Positions 1 to 10,463 of a stretch of 64,000 bases of DNA are shown one piece after another; positions within the stretch are counted from its first letter, which is position 1; each line of letters opens with the position of its first letter. The stretch spans positions 1,178,001 through 1,242,000 of the forward strand of contig JANVFP010000006.1 in the NCBI GenBank assembly GCA_027919835.1, in the 5' to 3' direction. The notes under the pieces were generated by a model, which searched no databases, had not been told where the DNA came from, and worked only from the letters and a program-made list of their open reading frames with translations. Source of the DNA: Lentinula raphanica. Its lineage: Eukaryota > Basidiomycota > Agaricomycetes > Agaricales > Omphalotaceae. Made by a program: the position numbers and the translations under genes.

Positions 1-292
1 TACGCGATTGCTTCTCAACATTCAGAGGTAATTAGAGAGATGATACATAGATGATCATGAGGCCTGGAGGGTTCAAGAGATGGTTTTCCGACCATTTTAC
101 TGGGTATCGAAGCCCAAAAAAGGGAAAAAAGAAAGAAAAAGAGAGAGAATTCATTTAAAAAATCGTACACTTCAAATCGAGTTCTAAGATATTCAATATA
201 CATATGTACTATCATACTGTACTCAGTATTCATCAAATCCTTTAGCCAGAAGACTTGGCAAGAGGCTTCGCCAATTGGGGCCATTTAACTTC

Positions 293-310
293 TAAGCGCT
301 CGAGCGCTTA
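293..310. repeat. 18-bp perfect palindrome
   Basis: TAAGCGCTCGAGCGCTTA reads the same on both strands. A looser relative with three AGCGCT cores lies near the right end of the window (63436-63476). Confidence 0.85.
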
Positions 311-489
311 TTAAGCCTCGAGGTCATGACCAGTAGAGAATGGTAGAACCGACGCCAGACCAACGCGGCGTCAAGTTCACCGTTGATATTTTTGAACCTA
401 CAGAAAGCTATCAGAGTAATGGTCTTTGCATGGGGCACTGCTTTCAAGAGCAAAGTGTTGAGCAAGCACGGCTTAGCGCCGAGGGGATG

Positions 490-689
490 TTATCTGCATG
501 TTATCTGCATCTCTTTCTATCTCTTTATGTTCCTGGCATCTCAGTCTGTTTTTCATTGTCCAGAAAGCTATATTACATTGATACAGAGTAGAAATATATG
601 ATACTGAGAGTCTACAGCTCATTCTATAGCTCTATTACTGGGTAGAAATCCATAACTCGAGTATATGTTATCTGCATGGCAGATAACAT
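490..689. repeat. TTATCTGCATG repeats with an 11-bp hairpin
   Basis: Two tandem copies of TTATCTGCAT lie at 490-510. A third copy at 665-675 (ATGTTATCTGC) is followed, after the loop ATG, by its exact inverted copy at 679-689. This gives an 11-bp stem with a 3-base loop. Origin unknown; it could be debris of a small inverted-repeat element. Confidence 0.7.
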
Positions 690-989
690 GCAGGTAACAT
701 CCGTGGGAACCCAGTTAAATGGTCGGACAACCCAAGAGATTGTTCAGCGCGTGTTCGACGCGAACATTGTGAGCGCCTATGTACTTAACGCTCGTATCAC
801 GTATGCTAGATTACTCTAATTGAATGCGTCATGACTTCCGGAGCCTCAGCGACCGCCAGGCGACCGCAGCAACGATGAACGATTTCTTTCAACGTTCTTC
901 ACCATCTGACAGCACTATATCTACATCTTCCGTGTGTCTCAATACAACGTTCTACTACCAACTCTGATTGAAGTCCACAGACGAACTCT

Positions 990-3900
990 ATGGTTGAGAT
1001 CAAGCGTCCCGAGCTTGCGCAACCCTCAACAGCTGTGAAGGCAGATGAGGAAGACTCCAAGTACCGTCTCTTGTACACCAAATCCAAAGTTTACGTCAAC
1101 CCTACTGCATATGCTCGAGATAACATACCTGGGTTTATATCTCTTGTGAAGCGGGTGAGCTCGAGAAATCAATCTATTGACATTCGCGATCGGTGAACCA
1201 GTGTGCAGGATGGTCCAAATCCATCGTATTATCTGGCATGGATTCCAGAGACCCTCTTGAATGAGAAGGGTGCTACTGAATGGGATAAGTTTGTGAAGGT
1301 AGAAGAGAAGGCTGATCTGGAGGAGGAGGATGACGGTGAGCCGAATGAAACCTTTATGGTCATCATCGTTTCTAACAACAAGAACAACAGATGTGATATT
1401 GATCGACTTGCCTACACAAAGACCAGAATCGTATGCGTTCTCTGTTCCTCTAACCCAGGTGTACTCTCTCCTCGTGTATCCTCCTTCATTTTCATCTTGG
1501 CGTATGTATGCAGTGGTCAATCGCTCTTCCACTATCTTCTCACTTCCCTTCCGTAGATGGCTCGATACACATCAATCTGTATAGTGGGACTACCTTACCA
1601 ACACTCTACTTCCATGATAATGAATCTCATTCCTTTACAATGGCACCACCGAAATCTCCACAAACGAGTACGAGATCCAGCATCACCGCTTATCCTCCGC
1701 CACCTTCGCTCTCGTCACCTATCAAGTCTACCAACTCTTGGGGTGGCGAGGACTTCATTGCCCGACTGAAATGTTATGCACATATCTTGCGATCGAACCT
1801 GCAACCTTCCTTGTTTCTTGTTGACCCGTCGCGTTCAGATATCGAAACGCATTCGACACAGATTTTCGATGATGACGCTGTTGACGATATCCTAGCCCAA
1901 TCGTCATATGCCAACTCGCATTCTCCAGTACCTGCACATCGCAAACCTCGGCCTCTAAGCTCTCCTCCAACATCTGCACTATCTCCCAATCCTTATTCGC
2001 ATCGCTCCTCTGTCCTACATCGTTCTCTCGGAGCAATGTCTTCAAACGCCCAATCGTCCTCCCAAGCCCGGATGGCTCTGCTACAGTCCTTCTCGAACAT
2101 CACGCGGGCGACACGCCATGCAGCTCAGAACATTCTTTCCCATCCACTTGCAAAGCCTATCGTTCCGCATTTACCGGATCCTGTCAAGAGTCTTGTCAAT
2201 GTCAACGGAGATATAGAATGGGGAAGCTGGGTGGAGAAGGGTGGTGTGGGTGAGTTTGAGAGTGCGAGGGTGTATCTGGCACGCTGGGCAAGGATTGTGG
2301 CCGAAGAAGGAGAACGGGCGAGGAGGCGTGAAACGCAGACGGTTGGTGTCACCACCTCTTCTGGTGCAACGGAAGAATCATCGTCTCTGGGGGTGTTTGA
2401 GCTGCTACAATCTGCTTCCAATCTTCCCACTCCAACCACGTCAAGAGATCCAGCACATCCAGTTGACCAGAAATGTTGGGCTGGCTGGTTCAGTACAGAT
2501 GGCCGTCCGAAAGTGAGGCTTGAAGAAATGAAGCGAGAGGTGTTTAGAAGAGGAATCTCTGACCAGGGAAAACTAAGGCAGACGGCATGGCCTTTCATAT
2601 TGGGTGTACTGGAATGGGATGTAACTGGAGAGCAGCGGGACAAGGACTGGGAAGCCAAGAGGCATGCTTTCATTCTCATGTTTGTTATTTCCTGCTTATG
2701 AAGCGAGCCAGAAAGCAATATCATGACCTCAAAGACCAATGGTGTGGTGTGCCTGAGGTTTTCGAAAGACCCGATATCATTGATGCAAGTCATTTGAACT
2801 TCTTTGTTGTTTCTTCAAATTTACTAGATAGATATTACAGGAACGGCATCGTATCGACGTGGATTGTCGTAGGACGGATCGAACACAATCAATGTTTTCT
2901 ACACCGTCTGGAACTGGAGATGAAAAATCGCGTTCACTACGGTATTCTACCATATCGCCGACTATGGTTGACATAGGGTCGCAATCACCTAGCAATGAAC
3001 ATATTGAGCGTCTTGCTGGTATCTTGCTCACTTACAACCTCTATGAACAGGAATTGGGTCAGATTCCACTTTCAATGCTCCTCATTTTATTTCTCAAACC
3101 AAGAGTAGGATATGTACAAGGCATGTCGGACCTCTGCGCTCCGATCTACGTCGTGATGCAAGGAGAAGAAGAGATGACTTTCTGGTGCTTTGTGGAGGTC
3201 ATGAACCGGATGGTAAGTCAATCCTTATGCCAGTCTTCACTCAAACATTAACAGTCAAGGCATTAGAAACAGAATTTCCTCAGAGATCAGAGTGGAATGA
3301 AGAAGCAGCTGTCTACGCTCCAGCAATTGATAGAGGTTATGGATCCTGAACTCTATAGACATCTCGGTGCGTGACAATGAAATGTCGTATATCGATTTCA
3401 AATGATGACAACACTTTCTGTGCTCCCTAGAGAAGGCCGATGCACTCAATCTATTCTTCTGTTTCCGGTATGCATCAATTCTAGGTCTCAATGTTCGACG
3501 TCAGACTTATATCTCAAAAGATGGGTGTTGATCGCATTCAAGCGCGAGTTCCCGTTCGACGATGTCCTGAAATTGTGGGAGGTTCTATGGACCGATTACT
3601 ACAGCAATGACTTTGTGCTCTTCGTCGCTTTGGCGATTCTCGAGTCACATAGAGATATTATTCTAAGATACTTGGTCGAGGTAAGTGTCGGAGAAAATAT
3701 GACCTGTGATTAGCTGCTCAACAATTTCATGGTAGTTCGATGAAATTCTAAAGGTAGCAAGGTCGTTCTCCGGTGGTTCTCATGTTGAACCTTTTTATCT
3801 AGTATTGCAACGAACTCAGCATGACAATCGAAGTCGACTCGACATTGGCTCAGGCAGAGGTCTTGTTCCTCTCTTTCGCTCAACTCGTGGCCGATCTCGA

Positions 3901-4057
3901 TCGACGACACGCTGAAGATTTGGCTTCAAAATCTGAAGGGCTTCGCCATCGCGGGGTCGACTCAACAACAAACGAACAGTCTTCAAAGTCCTCAACGACG
4001 AAGTTACCATTACCAAGCGGATATCTAAGGGATTTGTTGAAAGCAGGGAGATCTTGA
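990..4057 (+). CDS. GYP7: Gyp7-like TBC domain Rab GTPase-activating protein
   Basis: Predicted 823 residues in 12 exons: 990-1154, 1209-1335, 1391-1501, 1557-2661, 2712-2784, 2841-3057, 3109-3212, 3267-3366, 3431-3467, 3521-3680, 3736-3753 and 3803-4057. The N-terminal Gyp7-type region ends in the family motif WHGSIHINLYSG...LYFHD. A Ser/Pro-rich linker follows, then the TBC domain with the arginine-finger segment RHRIDVDCRRTDR (about 2848-2886) and the glutamine-finger segment YVQGMSDL (about 3110-3133). The family activates GTP hydrolysis by Ypt7/Rab7-type GTPases in vacuolar and endosomal traffic. Two introns (2662-2711 and 2785-2840) have GC instead of GT at the donor, the only choice that keeps the conserved frame. 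Exon 11 is only 18 bases (FDEILK). Splice phases agree through to the TGA. Confidence 0.9.
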
Positions 4058-4263
4058 CCGCAATTGCATTTCGAAGTATGTACATAAACGAATAAATACA
4101 GCAAATTGTATCAACGTTGTGTCATCCACCCGTACATTTCATCGTAGATAGATACTACCAGTGGCAGAGAATTTGAAGATGGCCAACTGTGGAGGGCAAT
4201 TAGTACTTACCTTGATCATGATGACAATTGAAGCTTGAAGCTTGAAGGCTTGATCACGAGCAG

Positions 4264-4275
4264 TCGCGCGACGCG
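4264..4275 (+). promoter_or_regulatory. ACGCG-type element upstream of aprataxin
   Basis: TCGCGCGACGCG ends 61 bases before the aprataxin ATG. The same 12-mer occurs upstream of the histone H1 gene at 37384-37395. It contains the ACGCG core of MluI cell-cycle boxes bound by Mbp1/Swi6-type complexes in fungi. The role here is inferred from motif and gene function. Confidence 0.4.
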
Positions 4276-4336
4276 GTCACCGCTTACTTTTGATCTCAAA
4301 TTTTGACCATCTCCATTCAAGTCTTTACAACTACCA

Positions 4337-5273
4337 ATGGCAAATCTTTTTGCTCTGCGAAACTACGCGAGGAAAGCACCTTCTACACTACCTCAATCAC
4401 TTCTCTTTTCCAGCTCTTCTCGAACTCTTACCATTTATGACACTTACCCCAAAGCTATCTTCCATTTCCTCGTCCTTCCCCGCGTTCAAGCAGGATCTGC
4501 GGTAGGGCTAGATGACCTAGACAGCCTCAGAACACTCTTTGCACGGGGAAAAGATAGTGCTCGGGACGTTCTGAATGCGCTCAATGAGGATGCACAAGGG
4601 ATCAAGCGGGAAATTGAACTGGAGATGCAGGAACGATATGGGTTCAAATGGTTCGTATTATTTGTGGTATCAAAGCGGAAGGTCGTTCATCAATAGCACA
4701 TACATAGGCCTATCTGGATCGGGTTCCATAGCGTTCCTTCGATGCAGTACGTCCTCTCCCTGGCCCTAACATGTTCCTATAAGCATGATGTACCTTGTGC
4801 CCAGCCACCTGCACCTGCATGTTATATCATCCGATCTCTGTTCAGAAAGGTTGAAGAACAAGAAGCATTACAACTCGTTTCATCCGAAACTGGGGTTCTT
4901 TCTTCACGTTGATGATGTGCTTTCTTGGTTCGACAGTGAACCTTCGTATTATGAGAAGGTGTGTAACGCGACTACATAGGAGGAGGTTATACCTCGACTC
5001 TAACCTGTGGTGACATTTCAGATGATACAACTAGACCACAAGGAATATGAGAAACTACTGAAAGAAGACCTGGTTTGTTGGAAGTGCGAGGCATCCATGA
5101 AGAATATACCAACACTGAAAGCACATTTGCAAGAAGAATGGGATAAAGTGACCAAACGAAAGAAGGGGAAAGTTGAGCGAAAGCGAAAAATGGAAGAAAG
5201 AGAAAAACAGAAGATAGAATCTGGCGATGACCCATCCCAACATACTGAGAAAAAAGTCAAGCTGGATGATTGA
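4337..5273 (+). CDS. HNT3: Aprataxin-like histidine-triad DNA-adenylate hydrolase
   Basis: Predicted 252 residues from exons 4337-4650, 4708-4746, 4805-4958 and 5022-5273. It opens with ALRNYAR, then the PKA.FHFLVLPR segment. After splicing it shows GFHSVPSM and the histidine triad HLHLHVIS, whose middle histidine forms the AMP intermediate in this family. Next comes LKNKKHYNSF, specific to aprataxins, and a C-terminal zinc finger (CWKC...HLQEE) that grips DNA ends. The tail is lysine-rich. The family removes AMP from abortive ligation products at DNA breaks. Splicing is essential: unspliced, the VPSM and HLHLH parts lie in different frames. The gene is convergent with the oxidoreductase at 5416. 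Confidence 0.9.
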
Positions 5274-5415
5274 ACTATTCCTCTGTGCATGTTCTAAAGA
5301 TGGCTTGCTCGATTTATTGTCTAGGTAGCAGTACAGTTGATGTTTTACACGAATTTTAACCTTTAGGTCAATAAATCTAACGTTTATAACAACTATGCTG
5401 AGCGCGATGTTCTCT

Positions 5416-7209
5416 TCAGGCCGCGGCCTTACGACTGGCTTCAAGCTTGGCAGCCCGAGACTTCTCGCTCGCCTTACGGATAGCCCAGGTCAATTCGTAA
5501 GTCTTGACAGCATCTACAAAGGACAATGAGATCATCACAGAATCTCGCATAGAGTACGAAAAACGAGCCTTCATAGCTGGAAAGGATGCAAGCTGCGTCT
5601 GGGTCCTCCTCAATGTCCTCGATGATGTCAATCAAGTTCGATACCTCGGAGAAGAAAGGGTCATCGTCGGGGAATCGATAGGTTTGCTCGTGATCATCTC
5701 CGGGCTTGCGAACATACAAGATAGGCTGAACGTACGGATCTACGAGGCTGAAACACAAACTCGTCAAACACAAACTACCTTGCTGAAGAAGGTCACTAAC
5801 CGGAGGCAGTATCCATCGGCGTAAACTTCCAATTCGCAACTATAGTTAGTGCCTTGCAGGGCAACGACATGTGTGAAGGTGCCAACGGCACCGCTGTCAT
5901 ATTTCCTACGCTCAAATGTTAGCAAAAAATGAATCGGAATTTCACTCGAATAGGAAACAGACCATGTAGCGGAAGTCACACGGGGGATACGATTTTCGGG
6001 AGGGATCTTGCTTTCGTCAACTTTCATGGCAGAAAGCTGGCCTGCATTTTCATCCCATTCGAGCGAGTGCGCGGCAACGCTGTCGTAGTCTACTTCTCCA
6101 CCGAAGTAGCGAGAAAGATCACAGAAATGAGTTCCTTGCTCGATGACTGGGCCAGCGCTAGAGAACAGTCAAGATTTCGAACTAACAGTTGGGATTTGCC
6201 TGGAATACCTCTTGGATTTGTCCCACCAATCAGGCTTGGCAATGGCTTCATATGCGCATGCGTAGCGAGCGATAGTAGTCATAACAGTCAAGTTATTCTC
6301 CTCGATGATGTGTTTCATCATCTGCACTGCTTTGAGGTAGCGGAGCATGTACCTTCAGAAAAAGCCTCAGTACAATTTTGGAGAGCCAGAGGATCAAGAT
6401 TACCCGACGGAGCAGATGGTTCTGGTCTCTTCGATTTGCTTAGCAATTTTGTAGCCCTCTTCAATTTCCTCAACGGGACCGGTAGCGATGGGTTTTTCGA
6501 TGAAAAGAGCAACTCCAGGATAATGTTTGAGAATCTGGGTCTCGATGTCCCTACCGGCTTTAAGGGTTCCTCGGAACATGGGAGGGCTTCCTACAACGAA
6601 AGCACGAGGACGAAGACTCTTGGGGAGGTTTTTGTGGAATTCCTCAAAGTTTTTGTAGATCCGGGTGTTCTCGTAGGCGGAAATGACGAAAGAGTCGCAT
6701 TTTTTCCTGAGGACTTCTTTGGCACGCTCAATAGCAGGGTCGATCAGTGCCACGACCTTGAGACGACGACCGAGTTTGCTGTGGTATGCAAATTGCAGGA
6801 ATGCGTTTGACTTGTTTAAAGATGAACGTACTGTTCGAAACGGAAAGAATGGTTCCAGGGACCTTCTTCTGAGCCTGTAGAGTGAATGATAATTTGGTAG
6901 TCAGTATAAGGACTAGATCTCGTAAGGTACGTTAGATCGATAAGACTCACCAAACATAATATTGCCAGCACCGATGAAGACTACATTGAAGTCATCGGTA
7001 CCAGAAATATGGGTCATTCTATAGAAAGGAGGACACAAATAGCAAGGATATTGAGTAAAGGTGTTCGATACTGCAGATTAGATGATGTACTTGTCCATGG
7101 GCACGAGTTTCCTCGGGTCGATGGAGTCTCGACGAGAGAAGGAGGAGCCTCGTCTATCCGCATGGCGGTCTGAGCCTCTGCGATGAGTTGGAGACATTGG
7201 ACTCGACAT
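5416..7209 (-). CDS. Gfo/Idh/MocA-family NAD(P)-dependent oxidoreductase
   Basis: Nine exons on the minus strand: 7209-7091, 7018-6951, 6874-6832, 6778-6404, 6352-6209, 6157-5963, 5905-5801, 5747-5569 and 5513-5416 (about 441 residues). The Rossmann start VVFIGAGNIMFG is followed by the nucleotide-binding strand LKVVALIDPA, the EKP motif (FIEKPIATGP) typical of Gfo/Idh/MocA enzymes, and the substrate-side segment VIEQGTHFCDL. The substrate cannot be told from sequence. The first exon (Arg/Ser-rich) is my extension: the ATG at 7017 lies right after a strong acceptor (TTTCTATAG), and an upstream open exon splices into it in phase. If that is wrong, the protein starts at 7017 with 401 residues. 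The last intron (5568-5514) has a GC donor. Confidence 0.82.
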
Positions 7210-7416
7210 AATGGGTAATTGACGCGAAGAGATGACTTTAGAAAATTGAGCAGATGGTGGAGAAAAAGTAAGATAGGAATTTGTTGGATGCTCCGTACTC
7301 TAAAGCATCGCATCACGTGGTAATATTGGCGTCATCAAGCTAAGTATATTCCGAGTCCATGCCAGAGGGTATATAGAAAGTATAGTATGGTACATTTGCT
7401 GCTTCTCACTCCCTGC

Positions 7417-7844
7417 TCATTCAGAAGGAGGCTCCTTCATACTCTGCTTCTTTCTATCGAGCTCCTGCCTTCTACGTTCTGCCGCTTCAAGTCTTTGGGA
7501 CATCGCTCGCAACTCCTCCTTCAGCTTTTCGTTCTCCTGCGCGAGTTTCTGGACATTCGACGCGCGTTTGTGCACTTTATCCATTCTGAAGTTTTGGCAG
7601 GATATGAGCGGTCTGATATACATTAGAATAGCATGACATCGCACTCTGGATCGCCCGCAGAAATAATTGATTGTAGGTCGAGACTGAAATCGTTGTCAGG
7701 TTGAATCTGTGGTAGTAACGGTGATTTGTCTCCTGTTGATGGCTGATCTGTGGCTTCCTGTGTATTCGAAGGAGCAACGGAAGGTTCGGATAACTCTTCT
7801 CGAGGCTGTTCAGCACCAGCTAGGTTGCTATTTGGAGTTGACAT
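7417..7844 (-). CDS. Small coiled-coil protein, unknown function
   Basis: Two exons, 7844-7645 and 7585-7417, give 122 residues. The N-terminal half is Ser/Pro/Gln-rich and probably disordered. The C-terminal half is a charged heptad-like helix (VQKLAQENEKLKEELRAMSQ...) ending in a Lys/Arg-rich stretch. The splice at GA|GTGCGA (donor 7644) to TTCAG (7586) is the one that joins the two halves in phase. I do not recognise a family. The size and single coiled coil would suit a small complex subunit. It is divergent from the gene starting at 8068 (223 bases between the start codons). Confidence 0.6.
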
Positions 7845-8067
7845 GGATGTCAGAAAGAGGAGAGACAGTCGGGAATTCAGGAAGAATCTGACCGTTCCAC
7901 AGCGTCGTGCTCGCTTTGCGAAGAATTAAAATTGCTGGGCATGGTGGTGGACGAAAGTGAAAGGCAATCTGCAGGTTGCGATGGACGTAAAGTATTTACG
8001 GCCGTCCGGCGTTTGATGCTTCGGCCCGATAGGCAAACGAGCTTCCTCTCTTTTGTCGTCTACTCTC

Positions 8068-9548
8068 ATGGCTTACTACGACGTCCTTGCTGATGTTTCC
8101 AACAACCTTGACTTTCAAGATTATCCTCAAGCTCAAGAATTGAACGTAAATGACCTCTACTTCGCTATCAATACCTCCGACGTTCTCAACTCTTTCTTCC
8201 AACCTACGGAAATACCTCGCTTGTCCGACGAGCTCTCCACTGTCTTTCATGAAGAACTCTTGCAACCTTCTCATATCGTACACTCCGATGATCAGACCAC
8301 TTCTCTCTTTGAACTCGTGACCGATTCAAACAACTCGGTCATAGGCACAGCTCAGAACAGCGAGGTTGGTGCACGAGCCAAGTCTTAACGCCGAATACTA
8401 ATACGCAGAAAAGCCTGAGCTCAAGCCGTCACCAAGGACCTCACAACTCAAATGCACAAACTCTTCGAGCGACGCCAATAGCAACGCGAGCCCAAATTCA
8501 ATTGCAGACAAAGAGTCACTCGTAACGGTTCGCCCAACCAGAGTCAATCAACCTGAGCTTCGCGAAGATACTCATGTTGCATCGTTCTTGGAATATCAAC
8601 TCGGTCCTGTCAAATGGAGCCTATTCGTCAAGCCAGTGTTCAAGAAAAAACAAGCTTCAAAACAAGAACAGTCTCCCTCTAATATCATTGATTTCCTGGT
8701 CAAGACAGAAATTATCAAGGAAGTGCTCCGCAAATTTCTTCCGTGAGTGTAACATTCTTCGTCATATCCGCTGCGACTATCTCTTAAAACAGCATATAAT
8801 CAGACCCGCATACAGCGAAGTCGATTATGCTGTCCATACATGGACTCATGGTAGTGTCGTCCTCACTCGAGTGGCGGTCCTTGCTTTGTCTGGTCAGCGT
8901 CTTTGCGTATTCATTTTGTGGCATCCCTAAACCCATTATCCCTGCTGTGATAATCCAGGATGGTCTAAAGTATTCTTCTCGTACTGGACCCGTCGAGCGG
9001 AAAGCCTCGCTTTATTCTCCTCCTCCGAGGACCGTCTGCGTATCATCAGCTCAGAACTTCAACGGCACTTGAATGATCTTTCAAACGCCCACTCGCCAAA
9101 CTGCCTCGACCAAACCTCTCATACCAACGATGACACAGTGATACAATCCGTCTTACAGATGACAACTAGAAGGCTAGATGCGGTCCTGAAGGAGGTAAAG
9201 GAGCGTACAGGACTCAGTACTCTAAAGTTGAGAGGAAAGAATTCCATACTCGATGGTTATCTCGTGATGAAGGACCGATTCCTTGCTTATTCTATAATCA
9301 GGATGGCTCCGTCTCAAGCCATCCCCTCCGTCAGAACCGCGAACGATGTCCAAGGAAATTCTTCCAGTTCGTCGAATCAAACCGGCTCTGTAGGATTACC
9401 TCACCGCATCCATTCTTCAAGACAAGCTCGTCGTAATGCAAGAGCACCTCCAGGACAAAACATGTTCAAGCTTCAGCATACTGTAGACCCTTTTGCGGAT
9501 GCTGGCAAGGCGCAAAACGAGTTCGAGTTTGAATGGCAATCAAAGTGA
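8068..9548 (+). CDS. Conserved-looking protein of unknown function
   Basis: Four exons: 8068-8368, 8409-8742, 8804-8892 and 8959-9548, for 437 residues. The first intron is only 40 bases but carries a textbook branch site (TACTAAT). All phases agree. The middle part (EYQLGPVKWSLF, then VDYAVHTWTHGSVVLTRVAVLAL) has short hydrophobic stretches but no sure membrane segment. It leads into an Arg/Glu-rich helical part. The tail is Ser/Arg-rich. I do not recognise a domain. It lies directly left of the mobile-element island. Confidence 0.65.
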
Positions 9549-9783
9549 AGTGATTTGTGGATGTTTTCTGTGTTTCTTTCTTTTGGAAAATGTTGTTTTG
9601 ATTGATCGTCAATGTACTTATCCATAACTGAAACGTACGGTTGTTGATTCTGTTGTGAGTTCCTTGTTGGAACTTGGAAGCCTCAACATCCAATGTGCAC
9701 TGTTCGAATCAGTCTTACGAACTGATGCTCTTTTAGCGCTGTCTAAGTTCCGCACAGGAAACGTGGTCGGTCGTTTAGCTTCA

Positions 9784-10078
9784 AGCTGATCTGTCAGTCC
9801 GCACCTGTGATTCGTCATCACCCGTGACCTGTTAGGTTAGGTTAGGTTAGGGTTCGGGGTTCTCACGCGCGAAGCGCGTTTGGTTAGGGTTCGGGGTTGG
9901 GTTGGTTAGGGTTGGTTAGGGGTTTGGTGGGGGTTTGGGGGCTTGCCCCCATGGTTAGAGGTTAGGGGGTGAGGATATCTTCATTTTTGAAGAAGTTAGA
10001 AAAATGGAGAAAATGTCATGTGACAGTCTTACGCCACAAGTGATGACACATCACAGGTGCGGACTAACCGTCCCTTGA
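9784..10078. mobile_element. 295-bp MITE-like element with telomere-like interior
   Basis: Subterminal inverted repeats begin AGTCCGCACCTGTGAT on the left (from 9796) and on the reverse of the right (ending 10065). They stay similar for about 31 bases (roughly 28 matches). The 7-bp direct repeat AGCTTCA flanks the element (9777-9783 and 10079-10085), and the intact paralogue has one similar copy at this spot, so it looks like a target-site duplication. There is no coding capacity. The interior holds TTAGG-type and TTAGGG-type tracts. The transposase superfamily is not clear: the outermost bases match poorly. Confidence 0.75.
9829..9972 (+). repeat. Interstitial telomere-like, G-run-rich tract
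   Basis: Four TTAGG units at 9832-9851 are followed by degenerate TTAGGG-like and GGGGTT units up to about 9972. The plus strand has at least seven runs of three to five G within about 100 bases, suited to G-quadruplexes. Two perfect hairpins occur: ACGCGC-GAA-GCGCGT (9865-9879) and GGGGG-CTTG-CCCCC (with closing C-G, 9937-9950). Confidence 0.85.
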
Positions 10079-10455
10079 AGCTTCATCCAATCTTGTTTCA
10101 GCCTTAAATTATTTTACTACTTGCTCGGATTCTTGATGCACTGACAAAGGACACCCATTCTGTAATGTTGTCCAATCGGGTCTCTTACGGTCTCCTTTGA
10201 GCTCTCTTGACAATGTGAACGACGACTATTGGATTTATTGATTAGAAGGGGGTGGGTTATTTTGACTGGAAGGAAGAGTTGGGCGGTTCGACATGACGCC
10301 CTGTCTGCTATTCCTTGCGTTCAGTAGTCGTTCATATTGCTCGAGGGCTTCCCCCTCCACTTTACCACCTGCCCCATCCTCGTACAACTCTATCATTTTC
10401 CAGTATTTTGCCACCCACTCGTTCTTGTTCTTCCACTCGAATGTTTTCACACCGA

Positions 10456-10463
10456 ATACGGAA
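10456..10463. repeat. Target-site duplication of hAT MITE copy 1
   Basis: ATACGGAA at 10456-10463 is repeated exactly at 10783-10790, directly outside the element ends. Eight bases is the hAT length. Confidence 0.95.

Larger units (their letters stand above)
1..989. other. Gene-poor left edge
   Basis: No convincing gene is visible. Short open frames here have no recognisable motif or coding bias. The stretch holds an 18-bp perfect palindrome (293-310) and a small family of TTATCTGCATG repeats (490-510 and 665-689), both listed separately. The last 100 bases or so are presumably the 5' leader and promoter of the Rab GAP gene starting at 990. Confidence 0.6.
9715..10170 (+). pseudogene. Decayed copy of the PIG-Y-like gene, split by an inserted element
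   Basis: The stretches 9738-9783 and 10079-10160 align with the middle of the intact gene at 14178-14462. Shared parts include CACAGGAAAC.TGGTCGGTCGT, then CATCCAATC.TGTTTCAG and TTCTTGATGCACT..CAAA. The copy has indels and no open frame, and its 5' part is unclear. A 295-bp element sits inside it. I infer an old duplication followed by loss. Confidence 0.65.

Noticed and set aside
4785..4830. Apparent frameshift between VPS and HLHLH in aprataxin
   Set aside because: Solved by an intron at 4747-4804, which joins GFHSVPSM directly to HHLHLHV in phase.
9829..9972. Telomere-like sequence as a chromosome end or fusion point
   Set aside because: The tract is short and degenerate, and it is enclosed by inverted termini and a direct repeat inside a gene copy, with normal genes on both sides. 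An inserted element explains it better.
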